A DNA stretch of 64,000 bases, taken from positions 1 through 64,000 of the forward strand of contig NZ_ANAY01000033.1 in the NCBI RefSeq assembly GCF_000340965.1, in the 5' to 3' direction. The stretch's first letter is position 1. Every line of letters begins with the position of its first letter. Positions 52,119 to 60,750 of the stretch are shown here, piece by piece. Source of the DNA: Nocardiopsis kunsanensis DSM 44524. GTDB taxonomy: Bacteria > Actinomycetota > Actinomycetes > Streptosporangiales > Streptosporangiaceae. The notes under the pieces were generated by a model, which was given only the letters and a program-made list of their open reading frames with translations, was not told the origin of the DNA and did no database searches. A program made the position numbers and the translations under genes.

Positions 52119-54577
52119 GCGTGCCGGGAAAGACGACACTGCGACTGCTCGACAAGGCCGACAAGCAGATCCGCAAACTCCCCCAGAACGTCAAGGGCGC
52201 CCTGTACGACTTCCAGTACAAGTTCAGGGAGAACCCCACTGCCACGGGACTGCGGTTCAAGCAGCTCAAGGGGCACGACAAGCTGCACTCGGCCCGTGTC
52301 AACGCCGACTACCGGGCGTTGCTGTTCCACGTGGGCGAGGGCGACTACATCCTGGTCGATGTCCGTAAGCGCCAGCACGTCTACGACAACCTCGACCGGT
52401 TCCGGTACGAGGTCAACAAGGTCACCGGTGCGCTGGAGATCTTCGGGATCGTCGCCTCCCGCGACGTGGTCGAGGAGAGCCCCGGGATCGGGGAACCCTC
52501 GGAACCGGGTGCGGCCCAGGAGACCGGAGAGCCCGAGGAAGCGGAGGAGGCCGGGCAGGCCGCTCCGGGCACCGCCCCGGAAACCCGGAGCGCGCCCACC
52601 GCGGACGCGGACCCCGCCCTCGAGGAGGCTGCGACCGACGAGGCCGCCCCCGAAACGCCCTCCACACCCGCCTCGCCCCCGCTCTTCGCCGATTACACCG
52701 CCGAACAGCTGCGCGAACTCGGGGTCGCCGAAGGGCTGATCAGTCCGGCCCTGGCCCTCACCACCGAGAACGGCCTGCTGGAGATGGTCTACGGGGCGCC
52801 GAGCCACACCGAGGAGGTGCTGCTCGCCCTCGCCGACGGCAACGGTTTCGACCAGGTGCTCCAGAACATCACAGGCCCGGTCACCGCCGAAGGCCCGGTC
52901 GACACCTCCGACTTCAGTGCGGCCCTGGCCCGGCCCGCCACCCGGGTCACCACCTCCGACACCGATCTGCGCGAGGTCCTGGAGGACGACTTCTCCGCCT
53001 GGAAGGTCTTCCTGCACCCCACCCAGGAGAAGCTGGTCGAACGTACCTACCGCGGCCCCGCCCGGATCAGCGGCGGTCCCGGTACCGGCAAGACCATCGT
53101 GGCCCTGCACCGGGTCAAACACCTGGTGCAGCAGCTCCCGCGCGGACGCAACAAGGCGGTCCTGCTCACCACCTACAACACCAACCTCGCCGCCGACCTG
53201 CGCCACCGCCTGTTGGACCTGGCCGGCCAGGACGTCCTGGACCGGGTCGACATCGTCAACATCGACAAGCTCAGCTTCCGCATCGTCAACGAGAGCGGCC
53301 AGGGAAGCCACGGACGCAGGCCCATCTCCGACGACCAGGTCGCCCTCGAGTGGCGAAGCATGCTCACCGAACTCGGAGAACAGCACTGGCCGGCCGAGTT
53401 CCTCGAGGACGAGTGGAACCAGGTCATCCTCGGCCAGGGCGTACGTTCCCGTTCGGAGTACTTCCGGGCCCGCCGCGCCGGGCGCGGACAGCGCCTCAGC
53501 CGCGGTCAACGCGCCGAGATCTGGCAGCTCGTGGAACGGTTCACCATGCGCCTGGAGGAAAAGGGCAGGTGGACCTACCGCCAGGTCGCGCAGGCCGCCG
53601 CCCAGGCCGAGGGGGAACGGGCCGCCAAGATCCTGGCCAACCGTGAACGCGAGGCCCAGGAGGGCGGACAGTTCCTGCACCGGCCCGACGAGTCCATGAC
53701 CAACCTGCGGTTCCGCTACGAACACGTGGTGGTCGACGAGGCCCAGGACCTCAGCTCCGCACACTGGAGTCTGCTGCGTGCCATGGTCGACCAGCGCGAG
53801 AACGACATCTTCCTGGTCGGCGACACCCACCAGCGCATCTACGACAACCGGGTCTCCCTGGGCGCGCTCGGCATCCGGATCCGCGGCCGTTCCTCCCGGC
53901 TCACCCTCAGCTACCGCACCACCCGGGAGATCCTGGGCTCGGCGCTGGGGCTGCTGGGTGAGGAGGACTGGGACGACCTGGACGACGGCGCCGACACCCT
54001 GTCCGGGTACCGGTCGGTGCTGCGCGGTCCCCGGCCCACGTTCCGCGGCTCACCCACCTGGGCGGCCGAGTGCGAGGCCGTCGTGGCCTGGGCCCAGGAC
54101 CTGCTGCAGAACGCTCCCCGCGACACCGTGCCGTCGATCGCGGTGGCCGCCCCCACCAAGAGGGAGGTCGACGCGGTCCAGTACGCGCTCAGCAAGGCCG
54201 GGGTACGTGCTGCCTCCCTGGGTAAGGAAGGGCCGCCCGCCGGGTTCGAGCAGGCCGTGCACGTGGGCACCCTGCACCGGTTCAAGGGGTTGGAGTACCA
54301 GCACATGGCCATCGCCGGGGTGAGCGAAGGGCTGATACCCCGTGCCGGGCTGGACCGCCTGCGCGAGTCCGCCCCCACGCGCTACCGGCACGAGCTCCAG
54401 AAGGCGCGGTCGCTGGTGTTCGTGGCGGCCACCCGTGCCCGCGACTCGCTGACGGTTTCCTGGCACGGAGACCCCAGCCCACTGTTGCCGAAGAAGGCCG
54501 TGCGGGCGGCAGCGGGCGAGGAAGAAGCCAGGGTCGATGACGGCGGCCTGTTCCAACCCGCCGGCACGTTGTTCTGA
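52115..54577 (+). CDS. RelE-fold plus UvrD-type helicase fusion
   Basis: An 820-aa protein and last gene of the operon. Residues 1-~110 have the RelE/ParE layout: LRLLDKADKQIRKLPQNVKG, GLRFKQLKGHDKLHSARVN, DYRALLFHVGEGDYILVDVR. An acidic Ala/Glu/Pro linker (~122-190) and a helical domain (~190-310) follow. The SF1A helicase core has Walker A ISGGPGTGKTIVALH (~318-332), motif II YEHVVVDEAQDLSSAHW (~535-551), motif III FLVGDTHQRIYD, motif IV LTLSYRTTREILG, VHVGTLHRFKGLEYQHMAI and VAATRARDSLTVSW. The toxin-like domain may be a ribonuclease or only a scaffold; key RelE residues cannot be assigned by eye. The ATG overlaps the preceding stop (ATGA). Confidence 0.92.
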   Translation: MSVPGKTTLRLLDKADKQIRKLPQNVKGALYDFQYKFRENPTATGLRFKQLKGHDKLHSARVNADYRALLFHVGEGDYILVDVRKRQHVYDNLDRFRYEVNKVTGALEIFGIVASRDVVEESPGIGEPSEPGAAQETGEPEEAEEAGQAAPGTAPETRSAPTADADPALEEAATDEAAPETPSTPASPPLFADYTAEQLRELGVAEGLISPALALTTENGLLEMVYGAPSHTEEVLLALADGNGFDQVLQNITGPVTAEGPVDTSDFSAALARPATRVTTSDTDLREVLEDDFSAWKVFLHPTQEKLVERTYRGPARISGGPGTGKTIVALHRVKHLVQQLPRGRNKAVLLTTYNTNLAADLRHRLLDLAGQDVLDRVDIVNIDKLSFRIVNESGQGSHGRRPISDDQVALEWRSMLTELGEQHWPAEFLEDEWNQVILGQGVRSRSEYFRARRAGRGQRLSRGQRAEIWQLVERFTMRLEEKGRWTYRQVAQAAAQAEGERAAKILANREREAQEGGQFLHRPDESMTNLRFRYEHVVVDEAQDLSSAHWSLLRAMVDQRENDIFLVGDTHQRIYDNRVSLGALGIRIRGRSSRLTLSYRTTREILGSALGLLGEEDWDDLDDGADTLSGYRSVLRGPRPTFRGSPTWAAECEAVVAWAQDLLQNAPRDTVPSIAVAAPTKREVDAVQYALSKAGVRAASLGKEGPPAGFEQAVHVGTLHRFKGLEYQHMAIAGVSEGLIPRAGLDRLRESAPTRYRHELQKARSLVFVAATRARDSLTVSWHGDPSPLLPKKAVRAAAGEEEARVDDGGLFQPAGTLF

Positions 54578-54593
54578 GACCGCTTCCGTGGTG

Positions 54594-54627
54594 ACCGGGC
54601 CGGGCGGCCACCGACCGTCGGCCCGGT
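54594..54627 (+). terminator. Hairpin ending the defence operon
   Basis: A perfect 9-bp stem ACCGGGCCG/CGGCCCGGT (54594-54602 with 54619-54627) with a 16-nt loop, 17 nt after the UvrD-type stop. No T-tract. It sets the operon apart from the gene at 55077. Confidence 0.6.
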
Positions 54628-55076
54628 CCCGGAGCACTGTCGAAAATGAAGCCGACCGGTCTCCGGTGCACAGCTCTGCGTGGATTCCCTGTGCCCGGAC
54701 CGGTCGGCCTGCCCCGGGGAACGGTGTCCACCCATGGTGCGCGAAGAGAAAGAATGTCCGTGTTCTTCCGCGCCTTGTTATGGTCGCGATTCATGGGGGA
54801 GTTCAGCGCTGCCCGGTTCGAGTGTAGGGACATTCCGTTGCGTATGTGGCCTGTTGGAGACGCTCGGTACCGCTGTGCGGTTCACCCCTGTCGCAGCTCC
54901 GCAGGCGGGCGAGCGATGCGAAGGGCATGTTGCTGTCGGTGGCGCTGTCCGCCAGAGGGCCCTGTCTCTCCGGTGATGTGACAGTCCCTTCTGCTGCAGT
55001 ACCGAAAACGAATCGGTACCGGCACGGTGGTGGAGGTGAGTTTCCTGGTGACACCCACTTTCACTCCGGAGAGTAT
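54628..55076. other. Intergenic region after the defence operon
   Basis: About 450 bp without a convincing gene. The plus frame leading into the gene at 55077 is open from 54846 but lacks a ribosome site and domain content. Base composition is a little less GC-rich than the operon; probably promoter DNA of the next gene. Confidence 0.45.
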
Positions 55077-55853
55077 GTGAAACACAGCGTGCCGTGTGAA
55101 AAGGCGACCCAACTCAAGTGCGCATGTTCCGGTTGCGGAGGAAGCCTCCACAGGTGGACCGGGCATGTGCGCCGGGCAGAACCCGGACACGAAGAGGATC
55201 GTGAGCGCTTCCGGGACGCAGCCGAACAGGAATGGCTGCGTAGCCGAAGCCGCTTCGTGGCCAACAAGTGGCGTACCCCGACCCTGTACCTCCGCCGTGC
55301 CGGAGCTGGTCTGGCGGCTGCCGACACCGTGGATTGGCTCGTACGGCACCCCGGAGAACGTGAAGATCTCAAAGGGTTCGGGTATCGGATCCACAGCGAT
55401 GTCTTCGGTGGTGAGATGGCCACCGAAGCGCAGGAACGAAAAAGGAAAGACCCGGCCTTCGCAGAATACGGAAGCCACACCGCTGGGCATTTCTGGTGTG
55501 AACTGCTCTCCGAACTCGCGCTCACACTGCACAGGATCGGTAACGTCTCCGACCAAGTACCGGGGGAGGTCAAAGCGGTACTGCTCGAGAGCGAGAACGC
55601 ACCCGAATGGGGACCGGTGCGGACCGCATTGGCAGATACCGCATTGGACGGACTCTGGAAGATCGCGCAGGAGACTCTCGCCTCGAACCCGAGAACCCTG
55701 GCCAGAGGACTGCGGCTGCTCGCGCTCCTCATCTGCCCCGACCCGGGCGCGCACGAGCGGGTGACGGAGGCTTCCATGGGACCCCTGGCACGTGAAGTGT
55801 TCTCCGAAGAGACCGAGGGACGCCTGGAGTTCACCCAACTACTCGGTGGCTGA
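55077..55853 (+). CDS. Hypothetical protein with N-terminal Cys cluster
   Basis: A 258-aa protein I do not recognise. The first 30 residues contain LKCACSGCGGSLHRWTGHVR, a likely small zinc site. The rest is helical with DRERFRDAAEQEWLRSRSRF, TEAQERKRKDPAFAEYGSHT and GHFWCELLSELALTLHRIGN. GTG 55077 is preceded by CGGAGAG. It follows the defence operon on the same strand but after a hairpin and 500 bp, so it is probably a separate unit of the same island. Confidence 0.7.
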   Translation: MKHSVPCEKATQLKCACSGCGGSLHRWTGHVRRAEPGHEEDRERFRDAAEQEWLRSRSRFVANKWRTPTLYLRRAGAGLAAADTVDWLVRHPGEREDLKGFGYRIHSDVFGGEMATEAQERKRKDPAFAEYGSHTAGHFWCELLSELALTLHRIGNVSDQVPGEVKAVLLESENAPEWGPVRTALADTALDGLWKIAQETLASNPRTLARGLRLLALLICPDPGAHERVTEASMGPLAREVFSEETEGRLEFTQLLGG

Positions 55854-56023
55854 GGCAGTACCAGGGGCTTGCTGCAACCAGTGAACGCCGGCCCCGGCCA
55901 ACGAAGCAGGAACAGCCCGCAGGCAGCGACCCGCCTTGAGCATGTGCGGCCGGCCATCGCCCCGATCGGTCGGTCTCGGCCACCACGAGGCCCGAGGGGG
56001 CGCTGCTGTGGGATCCTGACCCC

Positions 56024-56560
56024 GTGATGAGCGCAGAACCCGATCCCACTCGCACGTACCTGCTGATCCTCAGCGAACGCGAGGCCGTGGCGTGGGTGCT
56101 CCGGCACCAGCAAATGGCCTTCCCCTCGACCCGGCGGGCGGAGGTGGAACGGCTCGCCGTGGGTGACCGGTTGCTCCTGCTCACCACGCGCGGGTGCTGG
56201 CACAACCCGACCCGGGACCGCACCCGCATCATCGGGACGGCCGAGGTGTCCTCCCCGGTGCGGACCTACGAGGAGCCGGTGACCATCGCAGGAAGGGACT
56301 TCCCGCGCGGGTGCGACCTGCACCTGGACAACGTCACCCCGTACCGCACCGGGGTGGAGCTGTCCCCGCTCGTACCGGAGCTGGAGGCCTTCCCCGACGC
56401 CCGCCCGGGCGCGTGGGCGGTCCGGATCCGCAGGCCGCTGCTGGAGCTGGGACGGGCCGATGCGTGGCTGCTGACCGGCGAGCTCGCTCGGGTGGCAGGC
56501 GACCCGGCGGAGCTGGTCCCGGAGTACGTGGAGAAGGTGCGAGCGGCGGTTTCCCGCTGA
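56024..56560 (+). CDS. PUA/EVE-like domain protein
   Basis: A 178-aa protein resembling the EVE/PUA-like fold: RTYLLILSEREAVAWVLRHQ, VERLAVGDRLLLLTTRGCWH, RTRIIGTAEVSSPVRTYEEP. EVE and related domains read modified bases and often accompany restriction enzymes. A separate nuclease with a similar N-terminal domain lies at 57399-58367. The start may be GTG 56024 or ATG 56027; a GATCCT box 6 nt ahead of the GTG hints at leaderless initiation. Assignment is by pattern only. Confidence 0.65.
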   Translation: MMSAEPDPTRTYLLILSEREAVAWVLRHQQMAFPSTRRAEVERLAVGDRLLLLTTRGCWHNPTRDRTRIIGTAEVSSPVRTYEEPVTIAGRDFPRGCDLHLDNVTPYRTGVELSPLVPELEAFPDARPGAWAVRIRRPLLELGRADAWLLTGELARVAGDPAELVPEYVEKVRAAVSR

Positions 56561-56767
56561 GTCGAGGGCGGAACCGGGGGAGAACTGTCGCCAGGAGAAT
56601 CCGAAGCAGCTTACGCTGCGAAAGCCGATCCGGAGGGTTCCGCGAAAGCGGTTGGCGGGATCAGGGGAAAGGGGCGGGAACGAATCACGTGTCCTCGGTC
56701 CGGACTTTCCAGGGATCGCCACGAGGCATAGCATGCAGGACGATCGACCGAGAAGAACGGAGGCGAT

Positions 56768-56950
56768 ATGGTCCGTGTCCCTTTGATGGTGCTCTTGGCC
56801 GGTTTGCCACTGACAGCCACGGCACTGATCGTAGCTGTGGTGAGTGGGCCGACGACTCCGCTCGTGTGGACCCTGTGGGCGTTGTGGGGTATTGCCGCGA
56901 TCGGTGGCGCATGTGTCTACCTGATCGCTCGCAAGCGTAGTCGGATTTGA
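56768..56950 (+). CDS. Small two-TM membrane protein
   Basis: A 60-aa protein with two hydrophobic helices (LMVLLAGLPLTATALIVAVV and VWTLWALWGIAAIGGACVYL) and a basic C-terminus (RKRSRI, inside). ATG 56768 has an excellent ACGGAGG ribosome site 4 nt ahead, which is the main support. Function unknown. The surroundings are less GC-rich than average. Confidence 0.6.
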   Translation: MVRVPLMVLLAGLPLTATALIVAVVSGPTTPLVWTLWALWGIAAIGGACVYLIARKRSRI

Positions 56951-57011
56951 TCGACCATTACCGACCCCGAAGGATGTTCGGGACCGGTAACGACCAGCCT
57001 GAGAAGGACCG

Positions 57012-57200
57012 ATGCTCGACGATCCCGAAATCCCCGACCTGCTCACACCGGAACAGGCCGGCGAACTCGTCGGTATGAGCAAACAGGGTGTGATGAAGTT
57101 GATCCACGCGGACCGTCTCCCCGCCCGTCAGGTCGGACGCCAGTACGTCCTCCGGCGCAGCGCGGTGGCCGATTACCGAGAAACCCGAGAACATCTGTAG
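57012..57200 (+). CDS. Excisionase-type HTH_17 DNA-binding protein
   Basis: A 62-aa winged-HTH of the excisionase/MerR-like HTH_17 family: LLTPEQAGELVGMSKQGVMK, LPARQVGRQYVLRRSAVADY. The ribosome site GAGAAGG is 4 nt ahead. Such proteins are recombination directionality factors or small regulators. No integrase is nearby, so a regulatory or orphaned mobile-element origin is possible. Confidence 0.82.
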   Translation: MLDDPEIPDLLTPEQAGELVGMSKQGVMKLIHADRLPARQVGRQYVLRRSAVADYRETREHL

Positions 57201-57398
57201 CGACACAAGCGTGTGCAGTGGCGCGTCGCGGTACCGAGAGGCCCGCACTGCGCTCGGCGCGCCCGTGGGCTTCTACGGGTGCGGACCCGGGACACCGTGA
57301 GGCACGTGGTCGCGGTCAGGCCTCACCCCCGAACAGGGCTGCCCGTGCCGCCCATGGGCGCTGCACGAAAGGCTGCTGCCGTGCATGCGGGCCCCACG

Positions 57399-58367
57399 TC
57401 ACCCGGTCTTGAAGACCGTGCTCATGTGCCACTCCAGAGCTTCCGGGGAAGGATGGTTCGCCTTCTCCCGAGGGAGGGCCACCGGTCTGCTCTCCAGGGC
57501 GGCGTACTCCTGCGCGTCGGGAAAGTCCTTGTGCAGGCGGGGACTGACCCGGACCCCCAGGTCCGGGGCGCTCGACAGGTAACCCGTGTCGAAGAGCTTG
57601 TGCACGTCCGAACGCAGCAGGAGGCCGTTGTCGAGCCGGTGCAGCCCGCCTTCGGAGACCGGGTGGATGTGGGCGGCTTCCAGCGCGGGGCGCAAGGCCT
57701 GGTGAGTGATGGCGCACCGGCCTTCATAGGAGTCCAGCAATGCCAGCTTGAACGCTTTCTGCCCCAGACGGTGCCGGGTGGGACGGGCTTCGCCGAACAT
57801 CGGCCCTGAACGTTCCCACGTGGCCGCCACGGTGCTCTGTTCCTCGGAGACGACCTCCGCGGGACTCTGACTCAGGATCCGCTCGGCGATGGGAGTGAAA
57901 TAGCCGGCGTACTCGTGGTTGACGATGTCCTCGTAGCCCTTGCCCTGAACGGCACTGTAGCGCCAGTTCGGAGGCGGGCCGAAGGTCTCCTCCTCGGGCA
58001 GGAACACCGGGTCGCGCAGCATGATGCAGCGGATGAGCGGATCTTCTTCGGGAGGGATCTTGTTCTTCGTTCGGTAGCCGTTGATCGCCTCGAGTGCCTC
58101 CTCGTGTGACCTTCTTCCGTTCCCCTCACCGAAGGACTCCCAGGCCTCGGACAGAGGGGCGGGCACGGTTCCGCTGAAAACGGCGCCGCCGACGATCCGG
58201 TCGTGCGGTTTCTTGGTCTTGAACAGGAACAGATCTCCGGGGGAGAGCGCCCGGAAAGGTTTCCCGGAGGGGCGCCAGAAGTTGATCTCGTCCAGGTGGG
58301 GGCGCTGAGCGAGGAAGCCGGCCCAGGCCTTGTCAGTGACGCCGACGAATGCCTTCATGTCCGACAT
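57399..58367 (-). CDS. HNH restriction endonuclease with N-terminal PUA-like reader
   Basis: A 322-aa protein. Residues ~1-170 (MKAFVGVTDKAWAGFLAQRP, FRALSPGDLFLFKTKKPHDR, IVGGAVFSG) look like a PUA/EVE-type modified-base or nucleotide reader. Residues ~205-290 are an HNH domain (GRCAITHQALRPALEAAHIH, PVSEGGLHRLDNGLLLRSDV, HKLFDTG) with the His, Asn and His residues present. This arrangement is typical of modification-dependent (type IV-like) restriction enzymes. ATG 58367 or ATG 58358 could start it; neither has a clear ribosome site. Divergent from the DUF262 gene. Confidence 0.85.
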   Translation of the reverse strand: MSDMKAFVGVTDKAWAGFLAQRPHLDEINFWRPSGKPFRALSPGDLFLFKTKKPHDRIVGGAVFSGTVPAPLSEAWESFGEGNGRRSHEEALEAINGYRTKNKIPPEEDPLIRCIMLRDPVFLPEEETFGPPPNWRYSAVQGKGYEDIVNHEYAGYFTPIAERILSQSPAEVVSEEQSTVAATWERSGPMFGEARPTRHRLGQKAFKLALLDSYEGRCAITHQALRPALEAAHIHPVSEGGLHRLDNGLLLRSDVHKLFDTGYLSSAPDLGVRVSPRLHKDFPDAQEYAALESRPVALPREKANHPSPEALEWHMSTVFKTG

Positions 58368-58795
58368 TGTGGGTCAGGGCGGCTGCAGAAGGTGTCCTGT
58401 GACCGGAGATGCCACTGATGCAGACGGAGCTGTGCAGGCGAAAGGCCTGGGCACTCGCCTGTGACCACATCCGGCCAAGGGGATTCCCGCGACGAGTGAA
58501 GGGGCGGCCGAGTGAATGGGGTTCCATGGTTCGGACGGTCGGCACCGTGTTCTCCCGAGGCGGTCCCTGCGATGCCGGCGAGTACACGGATGCGAACGCG
58601 TGAGGGAGGCAGCGAGCGCGGGTGAACGCATCGGACGGACCCGGGTCCGTACCGCAGCACCCGAGCACGCGGCCGAACGTGTCCCGCTTGCTCCACCCTG
58701 CCGATGCGTGCGTCGCCAGGGTGTTGCCCGGCACGTCCGCCCCCTCGTTCTCCTCTGATCCCTCTGCCCGCTACCTGGAAACGACAAGGACCCCC
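58368..58795. other. Divergent intergenic region between two restriction-like genes
   Basis: About 430 bp separating HNH and DUF262 genes transcribed away from each other. Overlapping frames on both strands are Arg/Ser/Thr-rich with no domain. It should hold both promoters; no clear palindrome was seen. Confidence 0.5.
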
Positions 58796-60577
58796 ATGGC
58801 AGTAGAAACCTTCGACAGCACCAAGGAGTTCCTGGAAGAGCTGCTCAAGAAAGTGGCCGACGGCCGTATCCAACTCCCCGATTTCCAACGGGGGTGGGTA
58901 TGGTCCCAGGAAGGCATCGCCAGCCTGCTCGCCTCCATTTCCCAGGGGTACCCGGTCGGTACGCTCATGTTCCTGCGGGCCGGAGGGGAGACACGTTTCC
59001 GTCAACGGCCGGTCGAAGGGATCCGCACGGTTTCCAAGGACGCCGAATCACTCATCCTCGACGGGCAACAGCGGATGACCTCGCTGTTCCAGGCCATCAC
59101 TCTCAACGCCCCCGTACAGACCCATGACGAGAGGGGCCGGAAGGTCGCGGGCTGGTTCTACCTCGACATCGAGGCGGCGGTGAACCCGGAGATCGATCGC
59201 GAGCTCGCCGTGAAGTTCCTGCCCGAGGACAAGATCGACAGAAATCCACGTAGGAAAACTACTCTGGACTGCTCCACTCCGGAGAAGGAGTACGAGGCGA
59301 AACTCTTTCCCCTCAACCAGATCCTGGATTCCAGCGACTGGGCGGAAGGGTTCCGTGAACACTACGACTACGCCAAACCCGTCCGTGAGCTGTGGAAGCA
59401 GTTCAGTACCGATGTCGTCAAGCGTTTCGAGCGGTACCAGCTCCCGCTGATCGAGCTCGGCAAGGAGACGCCGCGAGAGGCGGTGTGCCAGGTCTTCGAG
59501 AAGGTCAACACCGGTGGTGAGGCGTTGACCGTGTTCGAGCTGCTGACAGCGACCTTTGCCGCCGACGAGTTCGAGTTGCGTCCGGACTGGGAGCAACGAC
59601 GGAACACGTGGCTGAACGACAGCCGGTACAGGGTCCTCGAACACGTGAAGGACACCGACTTCCTCCAGGTCGTCACGCTGCTCGCCACCCAGGAACGGAA
59701 CCACGTCTGGCTCGCAGGGGGAGGGGACCGGGACAGGGCGCCCCGGGTCGGCTGCCGCCGTGCCGAGATGCTGCGGCTGTCGCTGGAGGACTACCGGGGA
59801 TGGGCGGACAAGGCCGTCGGTGCGCTGCTGACCACCGCGGAGTTCCTCTACGACCAATGCGTGTACGACACCAGGTTCCTGCCCTACGGGACGCAGATCC
59901 TCCCCCTCGCAGCGATCTTCGCGACCCTCGGAGAAGAGGCGGAGACCCCTTCCGCGCGTGAAAAGATCTCCCGGTGGTTCTGGTGCGGAATCCTCGGCGA
60001 GATGTACGGGGGCAGTACCGAGTCCCGGTTCGCCCGGGATCTGCCCGATGTCGTCGCCTGGGTGCGAGGCAAGCACTCCGTGCCACGCACGGTGGAGGAA
60101 GCCCAGTTCTCCGCAGGACGCCTCGAAACACTGCGCACCCGTAACAGCGCCGCCTACAAGGGTATCTACGCCCTACTGCTCAAACGCGACATCAGCGATT
60201 GGCGGACGGGAGCCAACATCAAGGCGGACACGTACTTCGACCACGCCATCGACATCCACCACCTCTTCCCGCAGAAGTGGTGCGAGGACCAGGGCATCCC
60301 GCGCGACCGGTACGACGGCATCGTCAACAAGACACCCCTGTCGGCCAGGACCAACAGGTCCATCGGAGGACGCGCACCCAGCTCCTACCTCGGCCGTATC
60401 CAGGAGGAGAACAGGATTTCCACCGAACAGATGGACTCCTACGTGGAGCGGCACCTGATCGACCCCGAGCACCTGCGCACGGACGACTTCGAGACCTTCT
60501 ACGAGGCCCGCGCGGCCCTGTTGACCGATCTGGTCGCCGAGGCCATGGGCAAACCCGTCACCCCCTCGGAGGATTAG
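58796..60577 (+). CDS. DUF262 / GmrSD-like nuclease
   Basis: A 593-aa single-chain protein. The N-terminal DUF262 (ParB/Srx-like NTPase) domain has IQLPDFQRGWVWSQEGIASL, ISQGYPVGTLMFLRAG and the LILDGQQRMTSLFQA motif (~85-99). The middle is helical with FEKVNTGGEALTVFELLTAT. The C-terminal HNH-like DUF1524-type part has HAIDIHHLFPQKWCEDQGIP and IVNKTPLSARTNRSIGG. GmrSD-type enzymes cut DNA with glucosylated hydroxymethylcytosine and stop T-even-type phages; whether that is the target here is unknown. ATG 58796 has AAGGA 5 nt ahead. Confidence 0.9.
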   Translation: MAVETFDSTKEFLEELLKKVADGRIQLPDFQRGWVWSQEGIASLLASISQGYPVGTLMFLRAGGETRFRQRPVEGIRTVSKDAESLILDGQQRMTSLFQAITLNAPVQTHDERGRKVAGWFYLDIEAAVNPEIDRELAVKFLPEDKIDRNPRRKTTLDCSTPEKEYEAKLFPLNQILDSSDWAEGFREHYDYAKPVRELWKQFSTDVVKRFERYQLPLIELGKETPREAVCQVFEKVNTGGEALTVFELLTATFAADEFELRPDWEQRRNTWLNDSRYRVLEHVKDTDFLQVVTLLATQERNHVWLAGGGDRDRAPRVGCRRAEMLRLSLEDYRGWADKAVGALLTTAEFLYDQCVYDTRFLPYGTQILPLAAIFATLGEEAETPSAREKISRWFWCGILGEMYGGSTESRFARDLPDVVAWVRGKHSVPRTVEEAQFSAGRLETLRTRNSAAYKGIYALLLKRDISDWRTGANIKADTYFDHAIDIHHLFPQKWCEDQGIPRDRYDGIVNKTPLSARTNRSIGGRAPSSYLGRIQEENRISTEQMDSYVERHLIDPEHLRTDDFETFYEARAALLTDLVAEAMGKPVTPSED

Positions 60578-60644
60578 AGGAAGGGCGAACCCCGTCCGGC
60601 CGGGCCGTTTCGGGAAGAAACGACAGCCCCCGTGTCGAAACCGG

Positions 60645-60683
60645 GCCCGGTCCCGGTGCTGCCGCTGAGCACCGGGACCGGGC
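60645..60683. terminator. Bidirectional terminator after DUF262 gene
   Basis: A perfect 16-bp stem (60645-60660 with 60668-60683) around the loop GCCGCTG, between the convergent DUF262 and DUF4185 genes. Confidence 0.85.
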
Positions 60684-60750
60684 TGAGGCGCGGTGTTTCC
60701 CGCGCCGGGACCGAGTTTCTCCGCGATGGTTTCCTGCGCGGCAGCCGCGT

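Noticed and set aside
37631-54577. A BREX system
   Set aside because: A PglX-like methylase and helicases are present, but there is no PglZ phosphatase, BrxC/PglY ATPase or BrxA/B in the window.
37631-54577. A plain class 1 DISARM call
   Set aside because: The SNF2 and methylase genes fit, but separate drmA, drmB and PLD-type drmC genes are not seen and a RelE-UvrD gene is extra. I keep it as DISARM/Druantia-related only.
57012-57200. Excisionase as proof of an integrated element
   Set aside because: HTH_17 proteins are also common stand-alone regulators; no integrase, attachment-site repeat or tRNA target was seen nearby.
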